Positions 18,008 through 30,317 are shown, counted from the first letter of the stretch. The stretch: 37,917 nt of DNA from Methylotenera sp. (GCA_028688575.1 JAQTXW010000021.1:1-37917), one strand, 5' to 3'. The notes: generated by a model not told the origin, from the sequence alone. Program-made: numbers and translations.

Positions 18008-19048
18008 ATGAACAAAATAGACTCACTCACGATTACCCGCCCAGATGACTGGCATTTGCATTTACGCGATGGCGCTGCGCTTAAAGCTGTGCTGCCTGAT
18101 ACAGCTAAACAATTTGCACGTGCAATTGTGATGCCTAATTTGCGTCCACCTGTGACAACAACAGAATTGGCCATTGCCTACCGTGAGCGCATTATTGAAG
18201 CGCTGCCAGCGGATGTGTGTTTTGAACCGCTTATGACTTTGTATCTCACCGACAATACAAGCGCTGAAGAAATTACAAAAGCCAAAGCGAGTGGCATGGT
18301 GCATGGCGTGAAACTCTACCCTGCAGGCGCAACCACGAATAGTGATTCAGGTGTCACTGGTTTGGATAAATGTGCGGATGCTTTAGCCGCTATGGAAAAG
18401 CTGAGCTTGCCTTTGCTTGTGCATGCAGAAGTGACCGATAGCGATGTGGATGTGTTTGACCGCGAGCGTGTTTTTATTGAGCGTCATATGATTCCGCTAT
18501 TAAAAAACTTTCCTGCTTTAAAAGTTGTGTTTGAGCATATCACCACAAAAGATGCGGCAACATTTGTTGCGGAGGCGCCAAGTAATGTTGCTGCTACCGT
18601 GACCGCACATCATTTGCTGATGAATCGTAATGATATGTTCAAAGGCGGCATCCAACCACATCATTATTGTTTACCAATTTTAAAGCGTGAAGAACATCGC
18701 GTGGCCTTGGTTCAGGCCGTTGCATCGGGTAACCCCAAATTTTTCTTAGGCACAGATAGTGCGCCGCATGCAAAACATACTAAAGAAGCCTCCTGTGGCT
18801 GTGCAGGTATGTATACGGCACGCACTGCGATGGAATTTTACGCAGAGGCATTTGAAGCAGCGAATGCGCTGGATAAGCTGGAAGGCTTTGCTAGTTTTTA
18901 TGGTGCGGATTTTTATGGATTGCCACGCAATACGGAGCGGGTAACCTTGGTGAAGGAGCGCTGGAAGGTGCCAGGAAGTTTGCCGTATGACGGAGATGTG
19001 CTGGTGCCATTGAGGGCGGACCAGATGTTGCACTGGAAGTTGATTTAA
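18008..19048 (+). CDS. pyrC: Dihydroorotase PyrC (type II)
   Basis: This zinc amidohydrolase closes carbamoyl aspartate to dihydroorotate in pyrimidine synthesis. At 346 aa it matches the E. coli homodimeric class. The metal ligands fall at the E. coli positions: H16 and H18 in WHLHLRDG, the carboxylated lysine K102 in [10 protein letters not shown]139, H177 and D250 in LGTDSAPH. It starts 24 bp after rsmI and is probably read with it; a strong hairpin terminator follows 58 bp past the stop. Confidence 0.97.
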   Translation: MNKIDSLTITRPDDWHLHLRDGAALKAVLPDTAKQFARAIVMPNLRPPVTTTELAIAYRERIIEALPADVCFEPLMTLYLTDNTSAEEITKAKASGMVHGVKLYPAGATTNSDSGVTGLDKCADALAAMEKLSLPLLVHAEVTDSDVDVFDRERVFIERHMIPLLKNFPALKVVFEHITTKDAATFVAEAPSNVAATVTAHHLLMNRNDMFKGGIQPHHYCLPILKREEHRVALVQAVASGNPKFFLGTDSAPHAKHTKEASCGCAGMYTARTAMEFYAEAFEAANALDKLEGFASFYGADFYGLPRNTERVTLVKERWKVPGSLPYDGDVLVPLRADQMLHWKLI

Positions 19049-19105
19049 TAGCAGCACAGATTCAATCTGTTCTGAGTTTATCTAGAGGTTCCTAGTTCAA
19101 GTATA

Positions 19106-19138
19106 CTTGCGCCGATTATTATCGGCCAAGTTTTCTTT
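19106..19138 (+). terminator. Terminator after pyrC
   Basis: CTTG-c-GCCGAT (19106-19116) pairs with ATCGGCCAAG (19121-19130), a 10-bp stem with one bulged C and a TATT loop, followed by TTTTCTTT. It overlaps a 12-bp palindrome CAAGTATACTTG (19098-19109). It lies between convergent pyrC and ntrC; the T tract direction fits pyrC. Confidence 0.8.
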
Positions 19139-19240
19139 GGGTTCGGTGTGCAGTGCTGGCGCTCTCTCACGCACCTTATCTGAGCTGCGCTCTGTCTGGA
19201 GTATTTTTTTTACCCCAGATAAAGTGGTTTGAATTAGGTT

Positions 19241-20638
19241 TTACTCCTCAATACCCAACTCTTGAATTTTTCTGGTGAGCGTATTTCGTCCCATGCCAAG
19301 TTGGTGGGCGGCCTCTATACGGCGCCCATGCGTGTGCTCAAGTGCTCTTTCAATCAAAATGCGTTCAAAAATATGCGTGCGTGTTTCCAGAACATTTTGT
19401 TCATTACGATTAAGCGCATCTTTGACCTCAGCAGCGAGGGCTTCTTGCCATGTGCTGCCAATTGGCGCTTTGGTCACATCTTCTTTTAGTTCTGGGGGTA
19501 AATCGGCAATATCAATGCTTTGTCCAGGCGCCATGACGGTGAGCCAGTGGCATACGTTTTCTAATTGCCGCACGTTGCCGCTCCAGTTTACCGCGCTTAA
19601 ATACTTTAGAGCAGCTATGGTCGGTTGTTTTGCCTCTACGCTAAGCTCGGAAGCGCTGCGTTGCAGAAAGTGCTTGATGAGTAAGGGGATGTCCTCACGA
19701 CGTTCGCGTAGGGCAGGAAGGCGAAGTCTGATCACATTTAGACGATGAAATAAGTCTTCACGGAATAATCCTTGTTTAACACGTTCTTCTAAATCCTGGT
19801 GCGTAGCGGCAATGATGCGCACATTGACTTTAATTGGCTGGTGACCACCCACGCGATAGAACTGCCCATCACTAAGTACGCGCAACAGGCGTGTTTGCAG
19901 ATCTGCTGGCATGTCGCCGATTTCATCTAAAAATAATGTGCCAGTATCTGCCTGCTCAAATCTGCCACGGCGAGCAGCAGCGGCGCCTGTAAAAGCACCG
20001 CGTTCATGACCGAACAGTTCGGATTCTAATAAATCTTTAGGAATGGCGGCTGTATTGAGTGCGATAAAGGGCTTATCTGCACGGGGGCTATGTCGATGCA
20101 ACGCACGCGCCACTAGTTCTTTGCCGCTACCAGATTCGCCATTGATGAGGACGGTGGCATGTGAGCGGCTTAAACGGCCGATGGCTCTGAATACCTCCTG
20201 CATCGAAGGTGCCTGGCCAATAATCTCTGGGGTTTCTTCTGTGCTTGTATTTGCATCACTCTCGCTAGCCTGGCGCGCACTTTCTTCAACCGCACGTTTG
20301 ATGATATCAATGGCTTGGTCTACATCAAAAGGTTTGGCGAGATATTCGAACGCGCCCCCCTGAAATGCGGCCACAGCTGACTCAAGGTCGGAGTATGCAG
20401 TCATGATAATGACTGGAATGTCAGGAAATTTCCGTTTAATCTCACTCAGAAAATCCAGGCCTGAGCCGTTAGGCATGCGAATATCACTCACTACAACCTG
20501 AGGTTGCTCATGTGTCAGGGTGTTCAGTGCATCAACGACTGATGGAAATGTCTTAAATTCCAAGTCAGTGCGGGCGAGTGCTTTTTCAAATACCCAGCGT
20601 ATAGATTTGTCGTCGTCAATAATCCAGATTGGTTTCAC
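19241..20638 (-). CDS. ntrC: Nitrogen regulation response regulator NtrC (sigma-54 activator)
   Basis: When phosphorylated by NtrB under nitrogen limitation, NtrC activates sigma-54 promoters such as glnA. The 465-aa protein has a receiver domain with phospho-acceptor D52 and K102, an AAA+ sigma-54-interaction domain with Walker A GESGSGKE (167-174) and the GAFTGA loop (214-219), and a C-terminal Fis-type helix-turn-helix ([20 protein letters not shown]). It lies 103 bp downstream of ntrB on the same strand. Its predicted binding sites are seen upstream of glnA and ntrB in this window. Confidence 0.96.
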   Translation of the reverse strand: MKPIWIIDDDKSIRWVFEKALARTDLEFKTFPSVVDALNTLTHEQPQVVVSDIRMPNGSGLDFLSEIKRKFPDIPVIIMTAYSDLESAVAAFQGGAFEYLAKPFDVDQAIDIIKRAVEESARQASESDANTSTEETPEIIGQAPSMQEVFRAIGRLSRSHATVLINGESGSGKELVARALHRHSPRADKPFIALNTAAIPKDLLESELFGHERGAFTGAAAARRGRFEQADTGTLFLDEIGDMPADLQTRLLRVLSDGQFYRVGGHQPIKVNVRIIAATHQDLEERVKQGLFREDLFHRLNVIRLRLPALRERREDIPLLIKHFLQRSASELSVEAKQPTIAALKYLSAVNWSGNVRQLENVCHWLTVMAPGQSIDIADLPPELKEDVTKAPIGSTWQEALAAEVKDALNRNEQNVLETRTHIFERILIERALEHTHGRRIEAAHQLGMGRNTLTRKIQELGIEE

Positions 20639-20741
20639 TTTGATATATCCTAAATTTTTTCATATCAATACTTGCTGTTATTGTCATTCGATGCGGGTCA
20701 GTATCTATCAAGAAGCTAAACCAGCCCAGCATGACGTTATC

Positions 20742-21836
20742 TTATTGCTTTGTTACTGCAGGTTTAACTGCCGTAGCTTCTATTGGCAATAAAATGGTAA
20801 AGCATGTGTTGCCTGGCTCACTTTGACACTCAATCATGCCGTGATGTTGGGTGATAAATGTCTGAGCGAGCGTTAGGCCTAAGCCTGTGCCTCCTTCGCT
20901 ACCTGATACCAATGGATAAAATATACGGTCGCGAATATCAGGCGCAATGCCAGGCCCGTTGTCAGTGATTTCGAGTTTGATGGCTACACGGTAGCGTTTT
21001 CTGGCGAGCGTCACCTGACGTTCAGCACGTGTTCTAAATGTGATTTGGCTGTTAGGTGTTTTGTGAGCCTGCATGGCCTGTGCCGCATTGCGCGCAATAT
21101 TTAACACCGCCTGTATGAGTTTTTCACGGTCACCAATCAATTCAGGAAGACTTAAATCGTAATCACGCTTAATGAGTATATTTCGTGGTGACTCTGCCAA
21201 TAGCAAGCTGCGCACGCGCTCTAACACTTCGTGAATGTTGGTGGGCTGGTACTTGGGTACGCGGTGCGGGATAAGTAGCCTATCCATCAGTGCTTGCAGT
21301 CTATCGGCCTCTTTGATAATGACTTGTGTATACTCCCGCAGGCTGGTAGAGGGTAACTCGTGTTCCAGTAACTGGGCTGCTCCGCGCAGGCCGCCGAGCG
21401 GATTGCGTATTTCATGCGCAAGATTGCGCAGTAATTCTGCGTTGGCCTGCTGCTGAATAAGCATGCGTTCTTCGCGCGCAATACGTAGCTGCGCATCCAT
21501 AGGCTGAAACTCAAGAATGAGCGCAACTGTGGCCGACTCAATTGGCGTAACGGTGCAAGTGACAGCAAAGGAGTGGTGTCGATGGGTGTTGATCGTGAAT
21601 TCATGCTCTCTAAAGGGGCTGTTTTGCACAATGGCGCTATTAATGGCCATCAGCAGAACATCGCAGTCAGGAAAAACATCCCTGACAGGTTGCCCTAGAA
21701 TCTGGGTGGCGCTGAATGCAAAAGTGGTTTCAGCGCTCGGGTTCACATAGGCAATATGCTTGCTCCCATCTAGTAAGATGATAGCGGTGGCCAGGTGATC
21801 TAAGCCAGAAAAATGGTCGGATCTATATTGAGCCAT
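20742..21836 (-). CDS. ntrB: Nitrogen regulation sensor kinase NtrB (GlnL)
   Basis: This cytoplasmic histidine kinase/phosphatase works with PII to set NtrC phosphorylation. The 364-aa protein has no TM helix, a PAS domain (about 10-110), the H-box LAHEIRNPLGGLRGAAQLLEH with phospho-acceptor H141, and an ATPase domain with N-box NIARNAAQAM, G1 DNGPGIAP and G2 GTGLGLTL. Order and strand with ntrC are canonical. An NtrC-like palindrome lies about 210 bp ahead of its start. Confidence 0.95.
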   Translation of the reverse strand: MAQYRSDHFSGLDHLATAIILLDGSKHIAYVNPSAETTFAFSATQILGQPVRDVFPDCDVLLMAINSAIVQNSPFREHEFTINTHRHHSFAVTCTVTPIESATVALILEFQPMDAQLRIAREERMLIQQQANAELLRNLAHEIRNPLGGLRGAAQLLEHELPSTSLREYTQVIIKEADRLQALMDRLLIPHRVPKYQPTNIHEVLERVRSLLLAESPRNILIKRDYDLSLPELIGDREKLIQAVLNIARNAAQAMQAHKTPNSQITFRTRAERQVTLARKRYRVAIKLEITDNGPGIAPDIRDRIFYPLVSGSEGGTGLGLTLAQTFITQHHGMIECQSEPGNTCFTILLPIEATAVKPAVTKQ

Positions 21837-22045
21837 TATAGTGCCTGGTTACATATGTCATGTGTCATAGTAACAATAAAGCAAAAGATAGGCCAGTTTG
21901 GCCTGTAATTAATGGTGGCCAGCTGAAAGCCAGCACGTTATGCTGTGGAGGCAATGCTGGTAGAGCGTTGCGGACAATTCGGTCCAACTAATCTTGTGCT
22001 GTAAGTGCCGCAAAAAAAGTGGCTAGAGTGCTGAAAAATGATGTG

Positions 22046-22062
22046 CGCACCGATTTGGTGCG
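22046..22062. promoter_or_regulatory. NtrC operator-like palindrome upstream of ntrB
   Basis: CGCACC-GATTT-GGTGCG is a perfect 6-bp inverted repeat with a 5-bp centre and matches the GCACC-N5-GGTGC core of NtrC sites. It lies in the 274-bp gap between the DUF4124 gene and ntrB, about 210 bp upstream of the ntrB start, where it could autoregulate ntrBC. The alternative is an RNA hairpin ending the DUF4124 transcript, but the T run on that strand is not adjacent to the stem. Confidence 0.6.
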
Positions 22063-22110
22063 GCTGTGTTTAGTGTTGTTATAGTTTAGTGCGCTATCTG
22101 GGTTGTGCGC

Positions 22111-22620
22111 TTAGCGGATAGCATCCAGTTCTTTTTGGAGTAGTTCGATATTTTTTTGATGGTTATCGACATTGGTTTTCAGGTTTTTCATCTTTTCTTC
22201 AAATTTAGCGACATTACGAAATGTTTGGCCACTAGCAGTTCGGTAAACTTCTGGATTAGACTCACCCTCTGCATAGGCCTTTTTTGCTTCTTCCAGAGCG
22301 GCTTTTTCAGCTGCCAGTTCATTTTGCAAAATTTGTTTACGCTTGGAGTCGCGCTGATTTTGTGTGTTGTTGTCAACGCGCGGAAAACCCTCAGGCGTGG
22401 GTGTGCGCTTGTTGGCAGCGTTGCTGCCCTTGGCTCTTTCGTTTGAAATGTTATTTACGTCTGGGTCAACTTCCAGACGTGTGGCACCCTTGTTCTTGAT
22501 GTTGGAGTAAGTGACGCGTCCGTCTGCGTCTACATGTTTGTAAATCTCAGCCAGAGCCTGGCTTGAAAGTGTTAACACAATCAACGATAAAAATAACTGT
22601 TTTTTCATAGGCTTAGTCAT
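22111..22620 (-). CDS. DUF4124 domain-containing exported protein
   Basis: This is a 169-aa exported protein: a signal peptide (MKKQLFLSLIVLTLSSQALA within the first 24 residues) followed by a DUF4124 motif (EIYKHVDADGRVTYSNI), a low-complexity polar linker, and a charged coiled-coil-like C-terminus (about 95-169) with many Lys, Glu and Asn. DUF4124 proteins are common in beta- and gammaproteobacteria and have no settled role. The start could be 22620 or 22608; both keep the signal peptide. It lies between glnA and ntrB on the same strand, but the glnA terminator isolates it from glnA. Confidence 0.8.
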   Translation of the reverse strand: MTKPMKKQLFLSLIVLTLSSQALAEIYKHVDADGRVTYSNIKNKGATRLEVDPDVNNISNERAKGSNAANKRTPTPEGFPRVDNNTQNQRDSKRKQILQNELAAEKAALEEAKKAYAEGESNPEVYRTASGQTFRNVAKFEEKMKNLKTNVDNHQKNIELLQKELDAIR

Positions 22621-22738
22621 GAGCTTAAGTTTAGTGGAGTTCAACAAATTAGGCAATATGATATGCATATATGTCTGCGGTTAACAACGCACGAAGTAGC
22701 ACGTTTGTTGACAGCGCATTAGGGATGAAGTTTCCAAT

Positions 22739-22767
22739 AAAAAAGCACGCATTAAGCGTGCTTTTTT
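22739..22767 (-). terminator. Rho-independent terminator after glnA
   Basis: AAAAAAGCACGC (22739-22750) pairs with GCGTGCTTTTTT (22756-22767) around a 5-nt loop. It lies 19 bp past the glnA stop. Being symmetrical with A and T runs it could work in both directions; only glnA runs into it here. Confidence 0.92.
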
Positions 22768-22785
22768 ATGGTCTGCTAAGTTATA

Positions 22786-24195
22786 TCAGCATGAGTAGTA
22801 AAGGCTAAACTCAGCAGGGTGTGGCGTAATGCGCACTTTGTTGACTTCTTCCATTTTCAGGTCGATGTAGGCATCAATCCACTCGTTGGTGAATACGCCG
22901 CCTTTGGTCAAGAATTCACGGTCTTTGTCCAAGGCTTCAAGCGCTTGCTCTAATGAAGCACAAACAGTTGGGATTTGTGCGTCTTCTTCTGGTGGAAGAT
23001 GGTACAAGTCTTTTGTTGCTGGCTCACCTGGGTGAATCTTGTTTTGTACGCCATCTAGACCTGCCATGAGTAACGCTGAGAAAGCCAGGTATGGGTTAGC
23101 GATTGGATCTGGGAAGCGCGCTTCAACGCGGCGAGCTTTATCAGAATGCACGAATGGAATGCGGATTGAAGCAGAGCGGTTTTTAGCTGAGTAAGCTAAT
23201 TTCACTGGTGCTTCGAAGTGTGGAACCAGACGTTTGTATGAGTTAGTACCTGGGTTCGTAATCGCATTCAATGCTTTAGCGTGTTTGATGATGCCGCCAA
23301 TGTAGTACAAAGCGAACTCGCTTAAACCAGCGTAGCCGTTGCCTGCAAACAGGTTTTTGCCATCTTTCCAAACTGATTGGTGCACGTGCATACCGCTGCC
23401 GTTATCGCCAGCGAATGGTTTTGGCATAAATGTCGCTGTTTTGCCGTAAGCATGTGCGGTGTTCAAAATTACGTATTTCTGGATTTGAGTCCAGTCAGCG
23501 CGTTGTGTCAATGTGCTGAATTTTGTACCGATTTCGCATTGTCCAGCAGTCGCAACTTCATGGTGGTGCACTTCAACAGGCACGCCCATGGCTTCCAATG
23601 TGGTACACATGGCTGAACGGATGTCGTGCAATGAATCGACTGGTGGCACTGGGAAATAACCGCCTTTAACGCCAGGGCGGTGGCCAGTGTTGCCGCCTTC
23701 AAATTTCTCGTTTGATGACCATGCACCCTCTTCTGAATTGATGCGCACTGAGCTTCCGCTCATGGAAACATCCCATTGAATGCTGTCAAAAATGAAGAAC
23801 TCAGGTTCTGGACCAAAATAAGCAATGTCGCCCAAGCCAGTTGATTTCAGGTAAGATTCAGCGCGTTTGGCCAACGAGCGTGGGTCACGTTCGTAACCTT
23901 TGCCATCTGTTGGGTCTACTACGTCACAGGTTAAAATCAAGGTGGGTTCGTCCATGAATGGATCGATATTGGCTGTTGATGGGTCTGGCATCAATTGCAT
24001 GTCAGATGCCTGAATGCCTTTCCAGCCAGCGATTGAAGAGCCATCAAATGCGTGGCCTTCTGTGAATTTATCTTCGTTGAAGTGTGAAACTGGCACGGTA
24101 ACGTGCTGTTCCTTGCCGCGCGTATCAGTAAAACGAAAATCGACAAATTTAATATCGTTATCGATGATCAGTTTCATTACATTTTCCACTGACAT
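22786..24195 (-). CDS. glnA: Glutamine synthetase type I
   Basis: This dodecameric enzyme makes glutamine from glutamate, ammonia and ATP, the main ammonium entry. At 469 aa it has the bacterial GSI-beta length, with the signatures [20 protein letters not shown], the ATP-binding [16 protein letters not shown] and the adenylylation site Y398 ([10 protein letters not shown]), so activity should be controlled by GlnE. AGGAG lies 8 nt before the ATG. Upstream are a sigma-54 promoter and two NtrC-like sites, and a strong terminator follows, so it is a single-gene unit under nitrogen control. Confidence 0.98.
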   Translation of the reverse strand: MSVENVMKLIIDNDIKFVDFRFTDTRGKEQHVTVPVSHFNEDKFTEGHAFDGSSIAGWKGIQASDMQLMPDPSTANIDPFMDEPTLILTCDVVDPTDGKGYERDPRSLAKRAESYLKSTGLGDIAYFGPEPEFFIFDSIQWDVSMSGSSVRINSEEGAWSSNEKFEGGNTGHRPGVKGGYFPVPPVDSLHDIRSAMCTTLEAMGVPVEVHHHEVATAGQCEIGTKFSTLTQRADWTQIQKYVILNTAHAYGKTATFMPKPFAGDNGSGMHVHQSVWKDGKNLFAGNGYAGLSEFALYYIGGIIKHAKALNAITNPGTNSYKRLVPHFEAPVKLAYSAKNRSASIRIPFVHSDKARRVEARFPDPIANPYLAFSALLMAGLDGVQNKIHPGEPATKDLYHLPPEEDAQIPTVCASLEQALEALDKDREFLTKGGVFTNEWIDAYIDLKMEEVNKVRITPHPAEFSLYYSC

Positions 24196-24251
24196 TTAGA
24201 ATCTCCTGTGACGGTGTTAAGTTAAATAAATTTAAAAATGATACAGAATCT

Positions 24252-24268
24252 AAGCATGAAGCATGCCA
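24252..24268 (-). promoter_or_regulatory. Sigma-54 promoter of glnA
   Basis: On the minus strand the sequence TGGCATGCTTCATGCTT has GG at 24267-24266 and GC at 24255-24254 with exactly 10 bases between, as sigma-54 promoters require (consensus TGGCAC-N5-TTGCW). Transcription should start near 24242, giving a leader of about 47 nt. NtrC-like sites lie about 80 and 110 bp further upstream. Confidence 0.75.
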
Positions 24269-24330
24269 GCATTTAAATCAGTGATAACTTGCATTGATGG
24301 CAGTATTACAATTAACTTGATTTAAAATTG

Positions 24331-24347
24331 TGCACCAAATATGGGCA
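24331..24347. promoter_or_regulatory. NtrC-binding-like site 1 upstream of glnA
   Basis: TGCACCAAATATGGGCA has one perfect half-site (TGCACC) and a second half matching 4 of 6 bases of GGTGCA, with the usual 5-bp centre. It is centred about 80 bp upstream of the sigma-54 promoter. Confidence 0.65.
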
Positions 24348-24360
24348 ATTAATGAATATT

Positions 24361-24377
24361 TGCATGCTTTTGGTGCA
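24361..24377. promoter_or_regulatory. NtrC-binding-like site 2 upstream of glnA
   Basis: TGCATGCTTTTGGTGCA has a perfect right half (GGTGCA) and a 4-of-6 left half. Its centre is 30 bp from the first site, close to three helical turns, as for the paired enhancer sites of enteric glnA, which lets two NtrC dimers bind on one face. The rest of the 24196-24512 gap holds the presumed rhodanese promoter; I saw no gene in it. Confidence 0.65.
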
Positions 24378-24512
24378 ACACACCATGAACGGCAATTTAG
24401 TTGGTTTATTAACAGCTTGTTAGCGATATACTTGAGTTGTTTTTTACTGGCGGAATTATAACGGTGTTACGCAAAAAAGAGTATGAGAAAATTGTGCTGA
24501 GAGAGGTGGGTA

Positions 24513-24983
24513 ATGAGAATGGCAGAAATTAAAGATATTTTAAATCTAGCAGAAAAACGTGGCGCAGAAAAAGGCTTGTCTTATGCTGGGGCGGTTACTC
24601 CGCAGGAGGCTTATCAAATTCTTGAGGCTGATCAGTCTGCAATACTGATTGATGTACGTACAAAGGCGGAGCTTGATTTGGTCGGTCGGGTGCCCGTGGC
24701 ATTGCATGTGGAGTGGGCGACTTATCCTGGCATGGTTGCAAACCCTGATTTTACCGAGCAGTTACAAAGCTTGCTGGATCAGCGCAAGGTGGCAAAAGAG
24801 GCGGTTTTACTGTTTTTGTGCCGTACAGGTGCCCGCTCACATCATGCGGCTACTGTTGCTGAGGCATTGGGTTATCACCATGCCTTGAATATACTGGAGG
24901 GTTTTGAGGGGGAGGCTAATAGCTTAAAGCAGCGTACCTTGATTAACGGTTGGAAACAGGCTGGTTTGCCTTGGACAAATTAA
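24513..24983 (+). CDS. Rhodanese-like domain protein
   Basis: This is a 156-aa single-domain rhodanese with the persulfide-forming cysteine C103 in FLCRTGARSH, an N-terminal helix pair, and the family motif ILIDVRTKAEL. Such proteins move sulfane sulfur; the substrate is unknown. The R-T-G-A-R-S loop after the cysteine has the length of true sulfurtransferases rather than Cdc25-type phosphatases. It starts the tight series rhodanese-aroE-mtgA, its TAA abutting the aroE ATG. A second ATG at 24519 is possible. Confidence 0.88.
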   Translation: MRMAEIKDILNLAEKRGAEKGLSYAGAVTPQEAYQILEADQSAILIDVRTKAELDLVGRVPVALHVEWATYPGMVANPDFTEQLQSLLDQRKVAKEAVLLFLCRTGARSHHAATVAEALGYHHALNILEGFEGEANSLKQRTLINGWKQAGLPWTN

Positions 24984-25793
24984 ATGACAGATCGATATGC
25001 CGTGATTGGCAACCCTATTGCGCATAGTCAATCACCGTTGATACACCGTGCTTTTGCTGCACAGACAGCGCAGGATATCAGCTATGAGCGAATTTTGGCG
25101 CCATTGGATGGGTTTGCGGAGGTGGCCAAATCACTCGTTGAGCAAGGGTATCAGGGGGTGAATGTCACAGTGCCTTTTAAGTTTGATGCTTTTAACTTTT
25201 GTGACTTTAAAACACCGCAGGCGATGCAGGCGGGTGCAGTAAATACGCTCAAGTTTACCGATCATGGCGTTTATGGCACCAATACAGATGGTGATGGTTT
25301 AGTGAGAGATATCCTGCATAACCTTGGGGTAAGTATTCAAGGTAAGCGCATTTTATTACTGGGTGCGGGTGGTGCGGCTGAAGGTGTGTTACAACCCTTG
25401 CTGGGCCAGGTGCCCGCAACATTGGTGGTTGCGAACCGTACTTTGGATAAAGCAAAAAAAATGGTCAACAAATCTCATGCAGGTGAGGTGCAGGTCGCAG
25501 CGCATGCTTACGCCGATTTACCTGAGCATTATTTTGACATTGTGATTAACGCCACTTCTACAGGTTTAAGCGAAACTGTACTTCCTATTCCTGACGTTTA
25601 TGCAGAGCATAGCCTGGCCTATGACATGATGTATGGTCGAGATACTTTGTTTATGCAGCATGCACGTGCAGCGGGTGCCCGTGTGGCTGATGGGTTGGGG
25701 ATGCTGGTGGAGCAGGCGGCAGAAGCTTTTTTTTACTGGCGCGGGGTCAGGCCAGCCACGCAAGCTGTGATGGATATGTTAAGGGCGCGGTAA
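24984..25793 (+). CDS. aroE: Shikimate dehydrogenase AroE
   Basis: This NADPH-dependent enzyme reduces 3-dehydroshikimate in aromatic amino-acid synthesis. At 269 aa it is full length. Key features are the N-terminal substrate site GNPIAHSQSPLIH (9-21), the catalytic K66 in NVTVPFK, D102 in NTDGDG and the nucleotide-binding loop LLGAGGAAEGV at 126-136. The ATG follows the rhodanese stop with no gap, and its own stop abuts mtgA. Confidence 0.97.
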   Translation: MTDRYAVIGNPIAHSQSPLIHRAFAAQTAQDISYERILAPLDGFAEVAKSLVEQGYQGVNVTVPFKFDAFNFCDFKTPQAMQAGAVNTLKFTDHGVYGTNTDGDGLVRDILHNLGVSIQGKRILLLGAGGAAEGVLQPLLGQVPATLVVANRTLDKAKKMVNKSHAGEVQVAAHAYADLPEHYFDIVINATSTGLSETVLPIPDVYAEHSLAYDMMYGRDTLFMQHARAAGARVADGLGMLVEQAAEAFFYWRGVRPATQAVMDMLRAR

Positions 25794-26531
25794 ATGTTGC
25801 GTTGGTTAATGAATGGGCAAGTTGATGCGGTGCCATTAACGATTACTGGGTACTTAAAACGTGCAGCTGCTTTATTTGTAATTGTAGTTTTGCTGTATCA
25901 GGTTTGGATTTTTTTACATGTCTGCTGGTGGGTGAAGTTTAATCCTGCGAGTAGTGCTTTGATGCAGGCGAGGCTGGCAGTGATGCAGGATGAAAATCCT
26001 GATGCCAAACTTAAATATCAGTGGGTCGATTACACTAAAATATCCATTCATTTAAAACGTGCTGTGATTGCTTCAGAAGATGCGAAGTTCTTGGAGCATC
26101 AAGGTTTTGACTGGGATGGCATACAGTTAGCCTATGAAAAAAACCTGAAAAAGGGAAAAATCGTGGCTGGCGGCTCGACAATCAGTCAGCAGCTAGCCAA
26201 AAATCTTTTTTTATCAACCAAGCGCACGCCCTGGCGCAAAGCGCAAGAAGCGGTGATTACACTGATGCTGGAAAAGATGATGCCTAAGCGACGCATTTTA
26301 GAGATTTATTTGAATGTAATTGAGTGGGGTAATGGTGTGTTTGGTGCCGAAGCCGCCGCTCGGCATTATTTTAAAACCAGTGCTGCGCGTTTGAATGCTT
26401 ATCAGGCGGCGCGGCTGGCAGCCATGGTGCCGAATCCCCGTTTTTATGACAAACACCAGAATACGCGCTACCTTAGTCGCCGCACGGCTACAATACAGGC
26501 TAGAATGTATCAAGTGCAGATACCCAAATAG
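25794..26531 (+). CDS. mtgA: Monofunctional peptidoglycan glycosyltransferase MtgA
   Basis: MtgA polymerises lipid II into glycan strands at the outer face of the inner membrane (GT51 family). The 245-aa protein has one N-terminal TM anchor (about 23-45) and the GT51 motifs: VIASEDAKFLEHQGFDW with catalytic E95, GGSTISQQLAKNLFLS, and EIYLNVIEWGNGVFG with the second glutamate. No transpeptidase domain follows. The ATG directly follows the aroE stop, the common aroE-mtgA order of betaproteobacteria. Confidence 0.96.
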   Translation: MLRWLMNGQVDAVPLTITGYLKRAAALFVIVVLLYQVWIFLHVCWWVKFNPASSALMQARLAVMQDENPDAKLKYQWVDYTKISIHLKRAVIASEDAKFLEHQGFDWDGIQLAYEKNLKKGKIVAGGSTISQQLAKNLFLSTKRTPWRKAQEAVITLMLEKMMPKRRILEIYLNVIEWGNGVFGAEAAARHYFKTSAARLNAYQAARLAAMVPNPRFYDKHQNTRYLSRRTATIQARMYQVQIPK

Positions 26532-26577
26532 TCATGCTATCGACTAGTTTGAATCTAGCCGAAATCTAAGGACACCC

Positions 26578-27405
26578 ATGAAAACAATACGTGATTTTTT
26601 TGATGCGATTGAGCATTTGCCCGCACTGCCCAAAGTGGTACAGGATGTGATGCAGATGCTGGCGAATGAGGATGTAGATATTAATGCACTGGCAAAGGTA
26701 GTGCAGCGTGATGCGGTGATTTCTGCCAAAGTGCTGCAAATGGCTAATTCGTCGTTTTATGGTGCGACACGTACGATTAAAACAATTGATGATGCGATTG
26801 CAATACTGGGGACATCCAGACTTAAATCATTGGTAGTGGCAAGCGGTGTAATGAATGCGGTAACGCATGTAGAGAATTTGGACTTGAAACAGTTCTGGCG
26901 CCATAGTTTGCTGGCTGCCAATATCAGCAGGGCATTGGCCATTGATTTAGGTAAGGATGCCGAGGTGGCCTATATAGCAGGCTTGCTGCATAATATTGGT
27001 GGACTGCTCATGCACTTGGTGATGCCTGAAACTTCACTTGAGGTTGATGCCTTATGCAAGGGGCTGAGTGCTGATAAGCGCCAGTTTATTGAGCGTCAAC
27101 TGGTTGGTTTGGATCATTGTCAGGTAGGTGAGGCATTGGCGATTCGCTGGAATTTTCCGAGTGAAATTTCACACGTGTTGCGTGATTACGCAACGCCATC
27201 TAGCCAGCATGTGACGGGCTTGGTGGTGATTGTCTATCTGGCGGTGCATATTGCACAAGGATTGACGCAAGAGGCCAATGTGGAAGAGATTTTGCAAAAC
27301 CTCAATGCAGAGATTATGCAGTCGCTTGGGCTACCAAGTGAAGATTGGATCACTCGCATAGAGGCTTATCGCGAGTTGGCAAGCGCAACCGAGATGTATA
27401 TTTAA
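26578..27405 (+). CDS. HDOD domain protein
   Basis: This is a 275-aa HDOD protein, a degenerate relative of HD hydrolases used in signalling. The domain runs from about residue 14 (LPALPKVVQDVMQML) to 210. In the place of the HD metal pair it has H138-N139 (LLHNIGG), with FWRHS at 106-110, so phosphodiesterase activity is not expected. AAGGA lies just upstream of the ATG. HDOD proteins often act with c-di-GMP or chemotaxis circuits, but nothing nearby shows a partner. It is convergent with uvrA. Confidence 0.88.
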   Translation: MKTIRDFFDAIEHLPALPKVVQDVMQMLANEDVDINALAKVVQRDAVISAKVLQMANSSFYGATRTIKTIDDAIAILGTSRLKSLVVASGVMNAVTHVENLDLKQFWRHSLLAANISRALAIDLGKDAEVAYIAGLLHNIGGLLMHLVMPETSLEVDALCKGLSADKRQFIERQLVGLDHCQVGEALAIRWNFPSEISHVLRDYATPSSQHVTGLVVIVYLAVHIAQGLTQEANVEEILQNLNAEIMQSLGLPSEDWITRIEAYRELASATEMYI

Positions 27406-27406
27406 C

Positions 27407-27498
27407 CCAGATTTTTCATAAGGACTTGCAGTGGCAACGCCGCAAAGTGGGCAAGTTGACATGCCAGTAGATGCAAAATCGCAAAATGGAAAATCTGG
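27407..27498. repeat. Nested inverted repeats between HDOD gene and uvrA
   Basis: An outer pair CCAGATTTT (27407-27415) / AAAATCTGG (27490-27498) encloses an inner pair ACTTGC (27424-27429) / GCAAGT (27451-27456). It fills the whole gap between the two convergent stop codons. It may be a two-way transcript end or a structured RNA; no U tract typical of intrinsic terminators follows the outer arm directly. Confidence 0.45.
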
Positions 27499-27500
27499 AT

Positions 27501-30317
<2,817 letters not shown>

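Noticed and set aside
19139-19240. Intrinsic terminator for ntrC (TCTGGAGTA / TACCCCAGA around a poly-T loop)
   Set aside because: One mismatch in the stem, and the T run is in the loop rather than after the stem on the minus strand.
22156-22499. Two plus-strand frames opposite the DUF4124 gene
   Set aside because: Cys/Phe-rich shadows of the Lys/Glu-rich coiled-coil coding strand.
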